Assembly (NCBI GenBank): GCA_002049455.2
Contig: KV918824.1
Span: 62,001-126,000 of the forward strand
Direction: 5' to 3'
Origin: Porphyra umbilicalis
Taxonomy: Eukaryota > Rhodophyta > Bangiophyceae > Bangiales > Bangiaceae
DNA length: 64,000 bases
Notes under the pieces: generated by a model
The model's database searches: none
What the model saw: the letters and a program-made list of their open reading frames with translations, nothing else
Told to the model about the DNA's origin: nothing
In this document: positions 44,400 through 56,199 of the stretch, piece by piece
Numbering within the stretch: the first letter of the stretch is position 1
Layout: every line of letters begins with the position of its first letter
Program-made: the position numbers and the translations under genes

Positions 44400-44462
44400 C
44401 GGCGGGGGAGGGGGGGGGGGGGGAACAAGGCGGGGGGGGGGGGGGGGGGGGGAACAAGCGGG
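44400..44462. repeat. Two long G runs, each followed by GGAACAAG
   Basis: G runs of about 13 and about 21 bases (44410-44453), each ending in GGAACAAG. Capable of G-quadruplex formation. Run length may be unreliable in an assembly. Confidence 0.7.
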
Positions 44463-45813
44463 TTACACTTACGATGATGAAAAAGAGAACGCCCACAGCG
44501 CGCAGCGCGGGGGGGTGGGGGGGAGCACGCCGTTGCCACAGCGGATCGGGTGGCAAAGAGATGCGGGGCAGTGCGCGGTAGGACGACGGTGCGGCTGGCG
44601 TCAGCAAACAGTGGCATGTGCTCGGGTGGGAGGAGGGGGCGCTGCCTCGACGGTTCGCGGGGATATGACGGTCTGACGGACACTTGCGGTGCCCGATCGA
44701 GGTGTCCCCTCGTGGCCTCCGTGGCCGTTGGATCTGCGGGCGCCACGCGCGTTTGTGTGGCGGCAGATCCACGGTGGAGGGTGCCGCCGGTCAAATCGAG
44801 ATCACTCGTCGACCGGACCGATCGGAGCAGATCGTTTGCAATTTCCCGGACGGATGCGGCCAAATACGTATTGGAACATCAATTGTCTGTAGTTGCACAG
44901 AGATCAATCCACGCCGGGGCCCCCATCGAGAGAGTGCAGCTAGTCTGGACCACACGATTCTTGCGTCCCCTCGCCGTCCGCGTTGCCACTGGATGCCATA
45001 GTAATTCTTCTCCTGGGACTCTTGCGAGCGCTTCAGCGGCAAGTGCGACAGCGCCCCGACAAGGCAGAGCCCCCTGACCTACAAATGCATTTACTGGAAG
45101 GGGTCAGGCGCCTGCGTGGCGGTATCTCAGGGGCGAGCTCACGACGAGAACTGACCCGTCGCGGACGTCCACCGGACTGGGGCCATTGCTCTCAGAAGAG
45201 CCAGTGCCCGCAGGGCCTCGTCCCACTGTACCTCTCCTTGCCTCGGCATCGTGCGTCCCGCACCCCTCGTCATCTCTCTTTGACTCCGCACCGCGCGTCC
45301 CGTGGCCCTGGCCCCCCGTCAGAGGCCTCTTGATGACGGTTGCTTGTGACGAGTTTCTCTGGACTGGACCAGCCGTTGCCCGAGCCCGTCGCCCTGGTTG
45401 CCCGTGATAACTCTGTTGATCTCGGCTGCTTGTGACGACTCTCGGTTGACTGGGAGAGCTCTCGACAGCGCCTGTCACCCTTGTCGACCGTGATATGTCT
45501 GTTACTCGCAGTTTCTGGTAACGACTCTACATTATCTGGGCAATCCCTAGACCTCTTCCTCGCCGCTGCCTCAGATGTCGCCATGCCTGGCAGTGACGCT
45601 GATGACTGTAACGACGTTCCCGGGACACCTGGGCCCAACTCGCCCGCCGTGGACTCCGCGCTGCTCTCTAGTGTCTGGACCTCTCATGGAGTACGTTTCT
45701 CCTGTCCTTGACCTATGTGACTGCGCGCTCGTCCAGCACCCAGCTTTCCGTCGTGCGCATGCCGCCTCTCGTCCTTTCGTTTGTGCCGGATCTGACTCTG
45801 ACGTTTTCCGTTT
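44463..45813. other. No gene seen; degenerate tandem repeats at 45340-45550
   Basis: No conserved frame. Between 45340 and 45550 a unit of roughly 80 bp repeats about 2.5 times in diverged form (GCTTGTGACGA, then GATAACTCTGTTGAT or GATATGTCTGTTACT). Confidence 0.4.
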
Positions 45814-46644
45814 ATGGACACTGTCTACGGGGTCTCATTTTTCGTCGTCTTGCTGCTACCTGGCTTTCCCTCGTCGCAGGATGAGGTCGTTGGTTTGTTT
45901 TCTAGGTACGGCCAGGCAATGCTCAAGAAGATCAGCTACGGTTCCGTGAGCCCTGGAACGAACGGTCACTCGGTCGACTCGCCCAAGCATGATTGCATGT
46001 CATGGTTAGCGCCTCCTGGACACCTGGAGGGCCCGAACAGAGATTGTACGCGATCCCTCAGAGCTGTGGTTAACAAGGCGGTTGAGAAGTGTGTTACCGG
46101 AGTAGATCACGCTGCAAGCGGCTGGGAAAACAAGCGACGGGAGGTGAGGGCGGCGTTGAGAAGGGGCCTGCGTACTCGTTGCAACCGACGCCGTAACTCT
46201 GCACGACTGCTGGCTTACCGTACTTTGGGAGTTTACATGGATGGTGACGTCAGTGAGGCCTCTTTGGAGCGTGTGGTTGTGGCGACTGATCCAGGGAATG
46301 CCATGGACGCGGACGCTGCGGTTGCGGTGCCTGGGACCTCGAGCACTGGGTACAGACTGAAGATCAAGGACGGGGATCGCGAAATGGAGAGAGCACTGGA
46401 CTTGAGCGGCGTTGCGGCCTCTATTGTTGCTGAGCTCCTGTTGTTGGAACCGAGTCAGGTTTGGACATCTGTGCGAGAAGCATGCGCGGCCTGCTTGAAA
46501 ACGTATGTGGATGCGACGGAGTACCCCAAGTTCTTGCGTCCAGAGAGCCTCGAGGCCCGCAATGGCGTTGTCCGCTGCATGCGCGACGAGCTCAGGGATC
46601 TTGAGGCGGGTGACATTGACCTTTCGGATGAGGAAGCCGACTAG
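45814..46644 (+). CDS. Hypothetical protein, acidic C-terminus
   Basis: About 276 residues ending TAG at 46644. The N-terminus (VYGVSFFVVLLLPGFPSSQ) is hydrophobic and could be a signal/anchor or may be upstream non-coding sequence; the start is uncertain. The middle is basic: WENKRREVRAALRRGLRTRC. Later come ALDLSGVAASIVAELLLLE and QVWTSVREACAACLKTYVD, helical in character, and an acidic end DLEAGDIDLSDEEAD. I do not recognise the family. It lies between the JmjC unit and the second kinase module, and could be cargo of the same element or an unrelated remnant. Confidence 0.4.
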   Translation: MDTVYGVSFFVVLLLPGFPSSQDEVVGLFSRYGQAMLKKISYGSVSPGTNGHSVDSPKHDCMSWLAPPGHLEGPNRDCTRSLRAVVNKAVEKCVTGVDHAASGWENKRREVRAALRRGLRTRCNRRRNSARLLAYRTLGVYMDGDVSEASLERVVVATDPGNAMDADAAVAVPGTSSTGYRLKIKDGDREMERALDLSGVAASIVAELLLLEPSQVWTSVREACAACLKTYVDATEYPKFLRPESLEARNGVVRCMRDELRDLEAGDIDLSDEEAD

Positions 46645-48050
46645 ATCCCTCGCGCGACACGTGATGATACCCCCGCGGTGCATGCTGCGCGTCCAGCATC
46701 ATGTCTTGGCGTCCACACATCCTGGAGCCAGCGTGACAGATCATGCGAACGTGCAGCTGCCACCTGTTTATTTCTGCTCTTTTTTCTTTCTTTCTCGTTT
46801 TATTTTTCTCGTGGGTTTTTTATCAAAGACGAGTAAACCAAAAAAACGTACGTCGCTTCCCAGGATTATCGCGCGCGATCATCACGGAAAATATGAGCGG
46901 AAGTGCTCCTCAGTTAATTTCTGATACTGTTCTCTTGTTCATTTCTCGGCAGTCCCTCAAGATGAGATACTCGCAGAATCGAAGAGTGAGAATGAGGGCC
47001 GCTCCACGAACCATCTAGCAGATCGTTCCTCTGACCAGCGCGGGGATTGCAGTGTGGATATCCTCTGACATAGGCTCTGTGATGGACTCACATGTGGTCG
47101 ATTGTATCGTCCCCATGACCATCATACAAATGAAGTGCAGTACGTGATTGGACACCATGCCTCGAAAAAGGAGAGAGATAAATCACCATTTAGTATCTGA
47201 AACAGTCTGTGTGGACGCGTAGGGACAACGTAGACAAGTGTATCCTTCTGACTGCATAACGAACGTGCCAACATATTGCTGGTCATCGAGTCTGCGGAAT
47301 AGTCTCTCATACGTTTTGCAGGATCAGATGCCGTCTTGTTCGGCAAACGGTCCTGGACACAGTTCCTGAACTGATCGCAGGATCATCCTCGGGTAAATGC
47401 TAAAACAATCCCATGATCAAATCACGGCAATTCCGACTCTCACTCGTGGAACTATCCTACCAGGCTGCCAGAAAAATCCGGAAGATAATCCCACACCGTC
47501 GACGACCTTATTCCCAGAATCATTCATCGAAGAGTCCGGCGGCATATCCCAATTCAGCCTCCTTATTTATATTAGCGAAACATATCTCAATACATCCCGT
47601 GATTTAATACCAGCGCGCAGGCACGAAAATTCCGATTCTCATTCGTGGAACTATCCTACCGGGCTGCCACAAAAATCCCGAAGATAATCCCATAACCATC
47701 GTCGACCTTATCTCCAGGATCATCAATCGAATAGTCCGACGGCATATCCCAATTCAGCCTCCTTATTTATATTGACGAAGCATATCTGAATACATCCTGT
47801 GAATTTAATACCTGCACGCAGTGCGCTCATCCTGTGATGATTGTGGCGTTATATTGGGATCGTCCGTCGAACAATTCTAGGGACTCCTTCGTATCGATCC
47901 GTCGATCGCTGTGGGATAATTCAGCGGATAGTTCCAACCTGTGTGCGGGATTGACCTGGCTGCACGAAAAGGACTGTCCTGTGGAAACCTCTGCAGACAG
48001 TCTCAATTAGGGGCCAGGATTAAATAAGGAAGAGGTCGCAAATCGCTGTG
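46645..48050. other. Lower-GC spacer, no gene seen
   Basis: Compositionally unlike its surroundings, with many short A/T runs. No coding frame supported. It contains the 202-bp tandem duplication at 47425-47823 and several GGATCAT-like words shared with 33130-33260. Confidence 0.45.
47425..47823. repeat. Tandem duplication, unit about 202 bp
   Basis: Two adjacent copies (47425-47626 and 47628-47823). Both contain CGTGGAACTATCCTACC, GGCATATCCCAATTCAGCCT and CCTTATTTATATT in the same order, about 85 percent alike by eye. Confidence 0.85.
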
Positions 48051-51000
48051 GAGGGCGTCGCCCGCATTGTTGTTAACGAATATAACTTAGGGCCGGGTGA
48101 TTTTGATCACCCGGGGGCGGGCGTCTCGCGGCATCTCGCCGCGAGCAGCGCCCACGCGCGCCGCCTCTGCAGCCACCCAGTGCCACTAGTGGCGCTCGCC
48201 GTGCCCGCCCCGCTCCCCCCATTGCGCCATAAGGGGCGACGCCGCCGCGCTTCCCCTTTGCCGCCTTTGTCGGTACGTCCGCTGTTTTTCCTCCCCGCCC
48301 GCCTCCCTGGGGTTCACCTCGGTCGCGCGCCTGTTTGCGCGAGCCCATTGTTTTTCTGGGCCAAGGGCTTCACCCTGACCCGACTCATTCCTGCTTCTCT
48401 TGTACTCGGGGCCGACTATTAAATCATAGGAAAGCATCACTGACATACGCGGCTCTCTCTCTTGGTGTAACCGATATGTGGCGGCGGCCGTGGCCGCGCG
48501 CACCAGTGGGGCTGGCTGCCCGTGCGGCGCGTGCAAAAAAACAATCGATCAACACCCGCGCACCGCACTGCCGCGCCCGCCCGCGCCGCCGCAGGCGGTG
48601 GCCCGCCGCCCCCCGCGTGCCGCCGCTGCGCCGCGCGCGTCCGCCCCGCCGCCGCGGCCCGTCGGCCGCGCGGACCGCCGGCGGCCCTCCGCAGCAGCCG
48701 GTGGTCGGCGTCGGTGGGGGCGCTCTCGCGGGGTGGGCGCCCGCCGGCACCGCCGCCGTGGAGGGGCTGCGAGGGGGAGAGGGCGACGACCGCGGCACGA
48801 CGCCGGGGGGGGACCACCCTGGCGCCCGCGGGGGGGTGGCGACCGCAACACGGCACGGCGCGGCATGGAGCACGGGCCCGCCCCCGTGCCCCCGCGCACG
48901 TGTCTGTCCCCCCCGCGTCCGCGGCGCTTTGGCGTCACCCTCGCCATGGTGTTGCGTCCGCCATTGACGCGTCGGCGGTGGCGCCAGCGGCGCTGCCGTC
49001 TGCCTCGCACGCCGTCCGCCGCGACGCGCTGCCATGCGGCGGGGTGCGCGCGGAGCACCCCCGCGCGGCGGGGGCCGCCACCCCACGCGACTAGTTCTCC
49101 CCCCCGCCCCGTGGCGGCCGGCGCACGCGCCACACACCGACGGGGAGCCCTCCCCCCCCCTCCCCCCACGACGGCCGTCGGCGCGCCTCGGTCGCCGCCG
49201 CGACGGCGCCCATATGGACGGCGGCGCGCCGCCCACACTGCCCCCGCGCGGCATGCCGCACCCGTTGACGGCTGGCGGCCGCACGCGCCACGAACCCCGC
49301 CAGCCGCCGACGGCGGGCGTCGCGCCACCCGCCGAACGGCGTCACCGCCCGGCGGGGCGGTCGCGGCGGCGGCGGCGGCCGCCGCCGCCGCCGTCGCCGG
49401 CTCACGCCGCCAAACCGCTGTGCGGCGGTCCGTGGCGCCCGCGCGGCCGCCCCCGCCGCGCGGGCGGGGCGCGTGCGCGGCGGGCGGCCGCGCGGCTGTG
49501 CAGCGCCGCGGGCGGCGGTGGCGGCGCGACGGCGGCGCGCCGCGGGCGTCGCGGTGCCCTGCGCCGTGGCCGCGCCGTCGGCGGCGCCGGCCGTGGAAGG
49601 GGGGGCGGGAGGGGTGGTGGACGCCCCGCAACGCCACTTCGTTGCGACGGCGGGGGGAGGGGCCTGCAGGGGAGGCGAGGTGCCACCACACCGTTTGGGG
49701 CGCTCGCGCGGGTAACGCCGCATGCGCGCCACCGCCACCGCCCAGCGGTGCCTTTGGGACTAGCGGTGTTATTCGTCGGCTTGAAAGACGCACGGTTGCG
49801 ACGCGAAGGTGGTTGACTTGAAAAAACGGTACTGTGCACCCACGCAATCAACCCCACCACACGCACGCGCGGCGACTCGGTGGCGGCGCGTCATTGACGG
49901 GCGGCGAGTGCGCCCGCCGCGGCCGGCTCCTCCTCCGCGGCGCCCCGCTCGATGCGCCCACCGATGCGGCGCCCCAGGCGGAAGCGCAGGGCCTGACGCA
50001 CACCGAGCCCGACCGTACTCCCCGCAACGCGTGAGACGAGGTGCGCGCCGGTGCGGCTCAGCTCGAGCACCCGCGCGCCCGGGAGGAGCAGCGCGAGCAC
50101 CGATGCCCGCGCATCGTCCAACCGTCCCGCTACCCGCTCGCCGACCGTCGCCCGGTCGCCCGCGGTGCGGTTGACGCGGAAGCGGTGGCCGGCCGCGACG
50201 GCGGCGATGAGCCCGTCGGCGCGCCCGTCGGCGCGCATCCACCCAAATAGCCGCGCGTCGGCAATGGCGCACTCCATCCACCCAACGACGGACGCGATGG
50301 GCGTCACGCCGCGCTCGTCGCGGGCAGTGACCCGCGGCGTGCCACCCGCGCGGACGGCGGCGACGACCATGCGGCGGTCCGCGCGGCGGCCGGCGGTGTG
50401 CAACACACGATACTTACTCACTTACTTAGCACTTGATCTCATATTTGAAAGAGTAACGGCAATCTTTGAATGTCTTCAGACAGGTGATGGTGAGCACAGG
50501 CGGTTTTGACCATTCTGACTGGTACAGCCGAGTGCCTCGGCTGGACTCCCTAACCCGCAACTTGCACTGGACTCGACGACTTGTAGATAAGTACGTGTGC
50601 TCAGAATCCAATGATGCCCGTTTCTGCGGTCGAGCAACGCTGGATTTTTATCGCCTCTACGTTTGTATCCTCGCGGTCGTCGACGCCACCTGTGCCGCGT
50701 TCGATCGCCCGCCGTACTTACCACCACTTTGTCGCACGTGGTGGCGGCCGGGCGGCGCTGTTTCCTCGTCTCTCTCGCGCGGCGGCCCGCAGTGCGTGCA
50801 TTTTCCTGGCGCTGCATCTAAAAGGTGAGCGACGGAGCGGGTCGTCATGCATGTGTGCACGCGCGTCAGAGTTGGTCAAACTGGGGCGTCTTGTTTTCTG
50901 CTGGTCGTGGTGGTACGCGGGTCGGGGTCGTACGCGCTGCTGCTGGGTTGCTTGGATGTCTTCTTGTGGCGTTTTTACGCTGTGCTTGCACGTCAAAGTC

Positions 51001-52264
51001 CGTAGTTCTGATCCGACTTGTGGTGCCTTGTCGTTGATGCGCGTCCCTTTCCACTGTCTTGGTTTGGTTTCCCTCCCCTCCCCTTTTTTATGTCGGTCAC
51101 ATTTTCTTGATGGTCGCATGTATGACATTGTATTTTGTCTTTTGCACCTCGTTCTTTGTTTTTTGGGTTATTGTTCTGGTCTCTACCTGCAGCGCTGCAG
51201 TAGTACCCCGACGAGCACGTGCCAATGGCAGAGTCAGTGCCGATGCGCTGCACCAGCTTTTTGTGGTCGTCAGGGAAACCACCTGTGCGCGGTGTCGGCG
51301 GCTGCGCGACCTCTGTGCCCGATGTCGGCGGCTGCGCGATCTGCAGGGTGGATCTGGGTGGCGCCAAGTATGAGCTGGTCCTCGCCGAGAACAAGACCGT
51401 CGACATGTGCGCTGAGAATGTGGCTCTGTCCGTGCTCCTCAACTGCTCCTCCGCCGATGAGGCCCACGGCGCGCGTTTGGTGCAGACCTGCGAGGCCGTT
51501 TTGAAGCTGTTTACCGCGCACCGCTCCATGTGGGTGCTGCCGTCGGAGGAGGTGGAGACAACTGTGCAGGCGGTGCCAGACTTTTACCTCGCTGCTCCGG
51601 TTAAAGTGCAGCTTAAAACGGTTGGCACCGAGGTGGTGTGCTGCCCCCCGGACCCAAAGTCGTGCGTGCCCGTGGACAATCCGTGCGGGCCCGAGGTGCC
51701 GGTGTTTTCCAAGAAGGACCTGAAGTTCGTTGCCGGCGTTGCCCGCCACATCTTCAAGGTGGTGCTACCTGACGGCAGCGTGTGCTGTAACAAGGAGGTT
51801 TACCGTTCTGGTGACCCGTCCGACTTCAAGTGCGAGGCGACCATGCTCGCGGGCCTGCGCCCGCACCCCAACATCGTGGCGCTGCGCGGCGTGGTGGCTG
51901 CTGAAGGTGGAAAGATCGACGGCCTCCTGCTGACGTGGATGGACGGGGTTCTCCTGTCTTCCCTGACCTCCGCGAGCGCTGCGTCTGTCACCAAGTGGAA
52001 AGAGCAGCTCACGTTGGCGCTGGATCACGTGCACGGGCATAAGCTCGCGGGGCGTACCAGCGACACGGAGCCCAAGTCGCACACGTGGGGCGACGCCAAG
52101 CCCGAAAACATCTTCATCAACGGCGGGGAGCTCGTCATCATTGACTTTGGTGGGGAGTATACTGATGGGTGGGTCGATGAGAACAAGGCGGGTACCGTAG
52201 ATGGAGACAACCAGGGGAAGGCGAAGATCTTTTCGTGGCTGGACGACCTTGTGGGCCGTCACTA
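48051..52264 (+). repeat. Duplicated 4.2-kb module, copy B
   Basis: Copy of 13996-18216, including the left-end hairpin, the GC island (48475-50395), the spacer with the possible intron and the kinase-like gene. The flanks differ completely from copy A, so this is a dispersed duplication. Confidence 0.93.
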
Positions 52265-52265
52265 A
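51225..52265 (+). CDS. Atypical protein-kinase-like protein, copy B
   Basis: About 346 residues from the ATG at 51225, differing from copy A at roughly a dozen positions, most of them amino-acid-changing. Kinase landmarks are as in copy A (strand-3 Lys in CCNKEVYR, catalytic loop HTWGDAKPENIFING, DFG segment VIIDFGGEYTDGW). The catalytic loop here keeps the usual Pro, so this copy looks closer to the ancestral form. The stop is TAA, created at the edge of the duplicated segment. Downstream sequence is unrelated to copy A. Substrate unknown; it could be a host gene copied with its neighbourhood or cargo of an unrecognised element. Confidence 0.6.
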   Translation: MAESVPMRCTSFLWSSGKPPVRGVGGCATSVPDVGGCAICRVDLGGAKYELVLAENKTVDMCAENVALSVLLNCSSADEAHGARLVQTCEAVLKLFTAHRSMWVLPSEEVETTVQAVPDFYLAAPVKVQLKTVGTEVVCCPPDPKSCVPVDNPCGPEVPVFSKKDLKFVAGVARHIFKVVLPDGSVCCNKEVYRSGDPSDFKCEATMLAGLRPHPNIVALRGVVAAEGGKIDGLLLTWMDGVLLSSLTSASAASVTKWKEQLTLALDHVHGHKLAGRTSDTEPKSHTWGDAKPENIFINGGELVIIDFGGEYTDGWVDENKAGTVDGDNQGKAKIFSWLDDLVGRH

Positions 52266-53542
52266 AGGTCTATTCCATGCATTTAGGCGCATGAGGAAAG
52301 GAATTTCCCTGCTGTTCTAAACTTGTTTTAACCATGAAAAGTAAACAGAACTGGTCTCCGTGGCATGGGTACTCCAGGAAAAAAAAGTAGGCGCTCAAAG
52401 GATCTTGTAGCGCTGAGATACCCCTCGGCGTTTCTCTGTCCCTCCAGAACCGCGCCGTTTTCTTCGTCTCTGCCGATCCGGAACTGGCTCTGACCACTTT
52501 CTGATGCAAGACACGTATTGATCCGATCTGGCATCCCATGAAAATGCACTTTCTCTCGGCCAGCTACGAGCATCACCTGCCCCCCACCACCACCGCCCAT
52601 TTGACCAACGGCCACAAATCACGCCCAGTTAAGGGCGGACATTAGGATGCGGACGCAACGCGTGTGATCCCCGTCCTGTTGGCTACCTCCGCACCGATGA
52701 TTGGCCGATCGCGCCCGACGAGAGCTGCCCGCAGCAGACGCGGGATGGCAGATCATCGGCTGGACGCGGGCGCGACGCGACGCGTCAGCGTAGTCGTCTC
52801 TGCCAGGCACTGCGCCCCCGATGGCGCTGTGGGGGGCGCGGGGGGTGGAAGCAGCGCCGCAACGTGCACTCGGCGCCCACGCGCCTGCCGAGCGCCGCCC
52901 CGCGGCATCCCTGCGCTCGGCGTGCGGCGCGTGTCTATCCCACCGAGCCGTTGGGCGCAACGACGGTTCACCCCGTCGGTTCCGTATCCAGCGTTGGCGC
53001 GCGCCGACGGGTGCCGGCAACGGCGTTGCGGCCGGCGGTCGAAGGCCCCCGACCGCGCCTGCTGACAGTGCTGGCCGGGCTCGGGTGGCGCCGGGCGTGG
53101 GGCGGCCGCGGGTTTGGCGCGGGGCCTCCGAGCGCGGTGGTGGTAGCTGGTGGGGTGGACAGACGCGCCCGGTCGGCAGACGGGCACCCCAGGGTGGCGT
53201 GGGAGCGCCGCCGCGCTCGCCGTCAGTGCACGTGTGTGTAGGCCGTGTGCCGCGTGTATGGGCGGGCGGCGGCACCCACAGCATCATGCTGGATGCTCCC
53301 AACCGGCAGTGGCCGTCGCAACGTGGTGCGCGCCACGCGCAAAGTCGCTTCTCCCTGCATGCAGAGCAAAGAGCCACCAAAGAGCCAGACTCTATCGTCA
53401 GCGATGCTATCCCCGGCGTCTACCCCTAGACGTCCCACCTAAACAACCATACACAACTCGTGTTACACTGATTCGGCGCCAGCAGCCCACCACACCAGTC
53501 AAACAAGAGATTCTCGTCCACAGGGCAGCATGAAGAGGACGC
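52266..53542. other. No gene seen; contains a GC island
   Basis: 52266-52650 is mixed-composition sequence with no recognisable coding. 52660-53330 is GC-rich with open frames on both strands and low-complexity translations. It lies 3' of the SAMHD1-like gene and may include its untranslated region. Confidence 0.35.
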
Positions 53543-55287
53543 TCACATGGTTACCTCGCCGAGCCCCCATGCGTCCACACACCGGCGAAACGCCGTGCGC
53601 ACCGAGGAGGCCACATCCGCCCCCTGCCGTCGCGCGTACACCCGGATCACCTCCTCGTGGCAGGCGCCCACGCCCACCAGGCGGCTGACGCGCTTGACGC
53701 CGCCTTCGCCTAACAGGACGTCTGCGCCGTCCCCCCCCCCGCCAGCCTCCCAAAACGGGATGCGCTCCACGGGGTTGACGGCACCCATGGCGTAGGAGAG
53801 CACCGCAGGGGAGACGACAATGTCTTCAGGGCGGAGGTCGACGCCGCCCTTGGGCGACTGGTGGGCGGCCACGTCGGCGGCGGTCGGCCGCCGTTGAACG
53901 GGCGCAGCGCCGGGAGCGGCGGGCGTCGGGGGGGTACACAGCAGCTCCCCGCACAGTGGGTACAGTTGGCGCCGCCGGAGGCGGGTGATGAGGGACCGAG
54001 CAGGCGCCAGGGCAGCCTCGGTGGAGAATTGGATGCGATGGAAGATGGTGTCGTCCAAGGCGAGGAACGCCGACGGGTCGTGGATGGAGGCGGTGAAGTG
54101 TAAGTGCGAGTCAGCAGTGAGAAGCGCGTCAGTGAGGAGGGCGTCGATGCCGACTGATACGCGGTGTCTACGCACAGGAGAGAATGCATACAAGCGGGAG
54201 GTGATGCCGAAAGTCAAGCAAGCACAGCGGCATGTGCGACATGCACCAGGCCCATCGCGGTTCTGTCAGAAAAAATGCATGCACGTGACCACCACTGACC
54301 CGTGTCGCTCTCAAGACAATACAGGTGGACGACGAAACACCACAGAGGCGCCCGCGCAGCACTGAATGCAAACAAAAAAAGGAGGCCAGCTCACACCTGA
54401 GACAACCACATACCTGTACGCCATCTTGTGCAGCTTGTACCTTGTGTGGTACACGTCCATCAGTGCAAACGCCTCCTTGACGGGCCACCCAACCACCCGC
54501 CCCCCCCCGCAGACCTTGGAGGTGGCCATAATCCGGCGAGCGTCGACGCTACACGGCATGTTCAGGTAGCGTGAGTCCCGCGCCAGGTAGTCGAGCCGGT
54601 CCGCGTCTGGCGCGCCGTCGTCGTTGGCCACCAAGCCCATCATCCACGGGGGGATGACGGCGCCGTTCCCCCCCCTCCCCCGCCACCACTGCCCCGGCGA
54701 CGTACGTCAACCAGCTCCGCCGCGGCGCGCACGACCCCCCGCTCAATGTCCAGGCCGCACTGCTCGACCGCGTCCTCCAACATCATGACGCTGCGCCACT
54801 CGTGGCGCATCGCAGGCACCGTGTCTGGGCTGTGGCCGGAGAGCAACCCCCGGGGGAGCACCTTGGAGTCAAACAGGTGGCTGTACGGCCCGTGGCCGAG
54901 GTCGTGCGCGAGCCCCGCCAGTTGGACGAGGTCGCGGGCTTCTTCGGCTTCACGGCGGGTATCAAATAGAGCCCCGCCGCCGCCGCTGCCGTCCCCGTCG
55001 CTGGCACGCAGCCCGTGACGGCGGGGGTAGGAGAGGAGCGCGTCGACCCAGGCGGCGCCGGTGGCGGCGACGCCGATGGAGTGCTCCAGCCGGCAGTGCG
55101 ACGCAGAGGGGAACAGCAGGGCCGAGGCCCCGAGCTGCTTGAGTTCCCGCAACCGCTGCGCGTGGGGCGTATCGAGCAGGGAGAGGGCGGGGGTGTGCAG
55201 CTCCACGGCGCCGAGGATGGCATCGTTGAACAACTTGACCCGGCGCCCGGGGTCCGGGCTAAGCGGCGGGTCGTTCATGGGGGGCAT
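53543..55287 (-). CDS. SAMHD1-like HD-domain dNTP triphosphohydrolase
   Basis: Reads KLFNDAILGAVELHTPALS, LLDTPHAQRLRELKQLGASA, SASHCRLEHSIGVAATG (metal His, residue 69 from the first ATG), LAGLAHDLGHGPYSHLFDS (the HD pair, 128/129), DADRLDYLARDSRYLNM (downstream Asp), VYHTRYKLHKMAYR. After a GT-AG intron (54168-54413; donor GTATGT, acceptor CGTAG) come HRVSVGIDALLTDAL, DDTIFHRIQ and EEVIRVYARR to TGA at 53543. The order matches SAMHD1, which hydrolyses dNTPs to nucleosides and triphosphate. ATGs at 55287 and 55278 are both possible starts. One problem: the frame changes in a G run near 54670, either a 1-base error or mutation, or a very small intron. Probably a resident host gene. Confidence 0.85.
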
Positions 55288-55548
55288 GTTGCAGGGGTGG
55301 AGAGGGGCGCAACGAAAAAAAGGGCGTGGGGGTGGTGTCCTGGAGGAGGCGAGAGTGTCGTGGGGAGTGGTGAGAAAAAGGCGATACGGGTACCCAGCCG
55401 GGTGACGTGGGCGTGGGGAGCAGGCATCGCCAGGCCTGCAGGCGGACTGGGCGTGGGGCGTGGCCTTCGTGTCAAGGCGGGCCACTCGCTGGTGCCTTGC
55501 TGAACAGTCCTTGAGCCATGATGCAGTACAGTCATTATTCGCTTATGT

Positions 55549-55586
55549 GCCATTCACTTGGAGAGCATGCTCTACAAGTGAATGGC
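55549..55586. repeat. 38-bp near-perfect palindrome
   Basis: GCCATTCACTTG ... AGAGCATGCTCT ... CAAGTGAATGGC, centred on GCATGC, with one non-pairing position per arm. Upstream of the SAMHD1-like gene. Could be a miniature element end or a regulatory palindrome. Confidence 0.7.
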
Positions 55587-56199
55587 CCCTAGAGCCTCAG
55601 GACCGCGATCTCTCGCGATCTCGGACTGAAAGAGGGTGCTACTTTTGTGGCGCACCCCTGCCATGAAAACGCATAACGACTGTAAGGGGAACTGGCCATT
55701 AAAATGTAAACCCTGTAGAACATTCACAGATCACCGTTCAGCTGTGTGTGGTGTGGAGCCACGCACTTACTAGTAAAATGGCTGTTGTTCCAACATCACC
55801 GAAGCTCAGCTTTTGATAAAATTCACAAACGTTTGTGACCCACTTCTACCCTCTTGGTCGGGAGCGCGATGTCCGCCGGTGAATGAGCACTCGGTCATAT
55901 TTCGAATGATCTGGAGGGCAGTTATATTACGAATGATCTCGAGGGCAGTGCTTTCAAGGACACGGGTCCCGAACGTTTTTGTACGGAACTGCCGTCCGTT
56001 GCGCGGTCCGCGCCGTGAACATGAGAAAGGGCTTCGTGCACTAGAGATGCGGCTGAACGGGTCGACTCCAGCCTGTTTGGCCTCTACATTTGGTGCCAGA
56101 AGGAACACGGGTTTGGACCCACTGTGCTGTCCGAGCGCCGACCGGCTGTGCACCGCGTGCCAGGCCGCCTGCCCGATCTTTCTCTATTTCGCCCAGCCG
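55587..56199. other. No gene seen; small tandem duplication at about 55893-55946
   Basis: A 27-bp unit containing CGAATGATCT[GC]GAGGGCAGT occurs twice in a row. No coding frame recognised. Confidence 0.45.
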
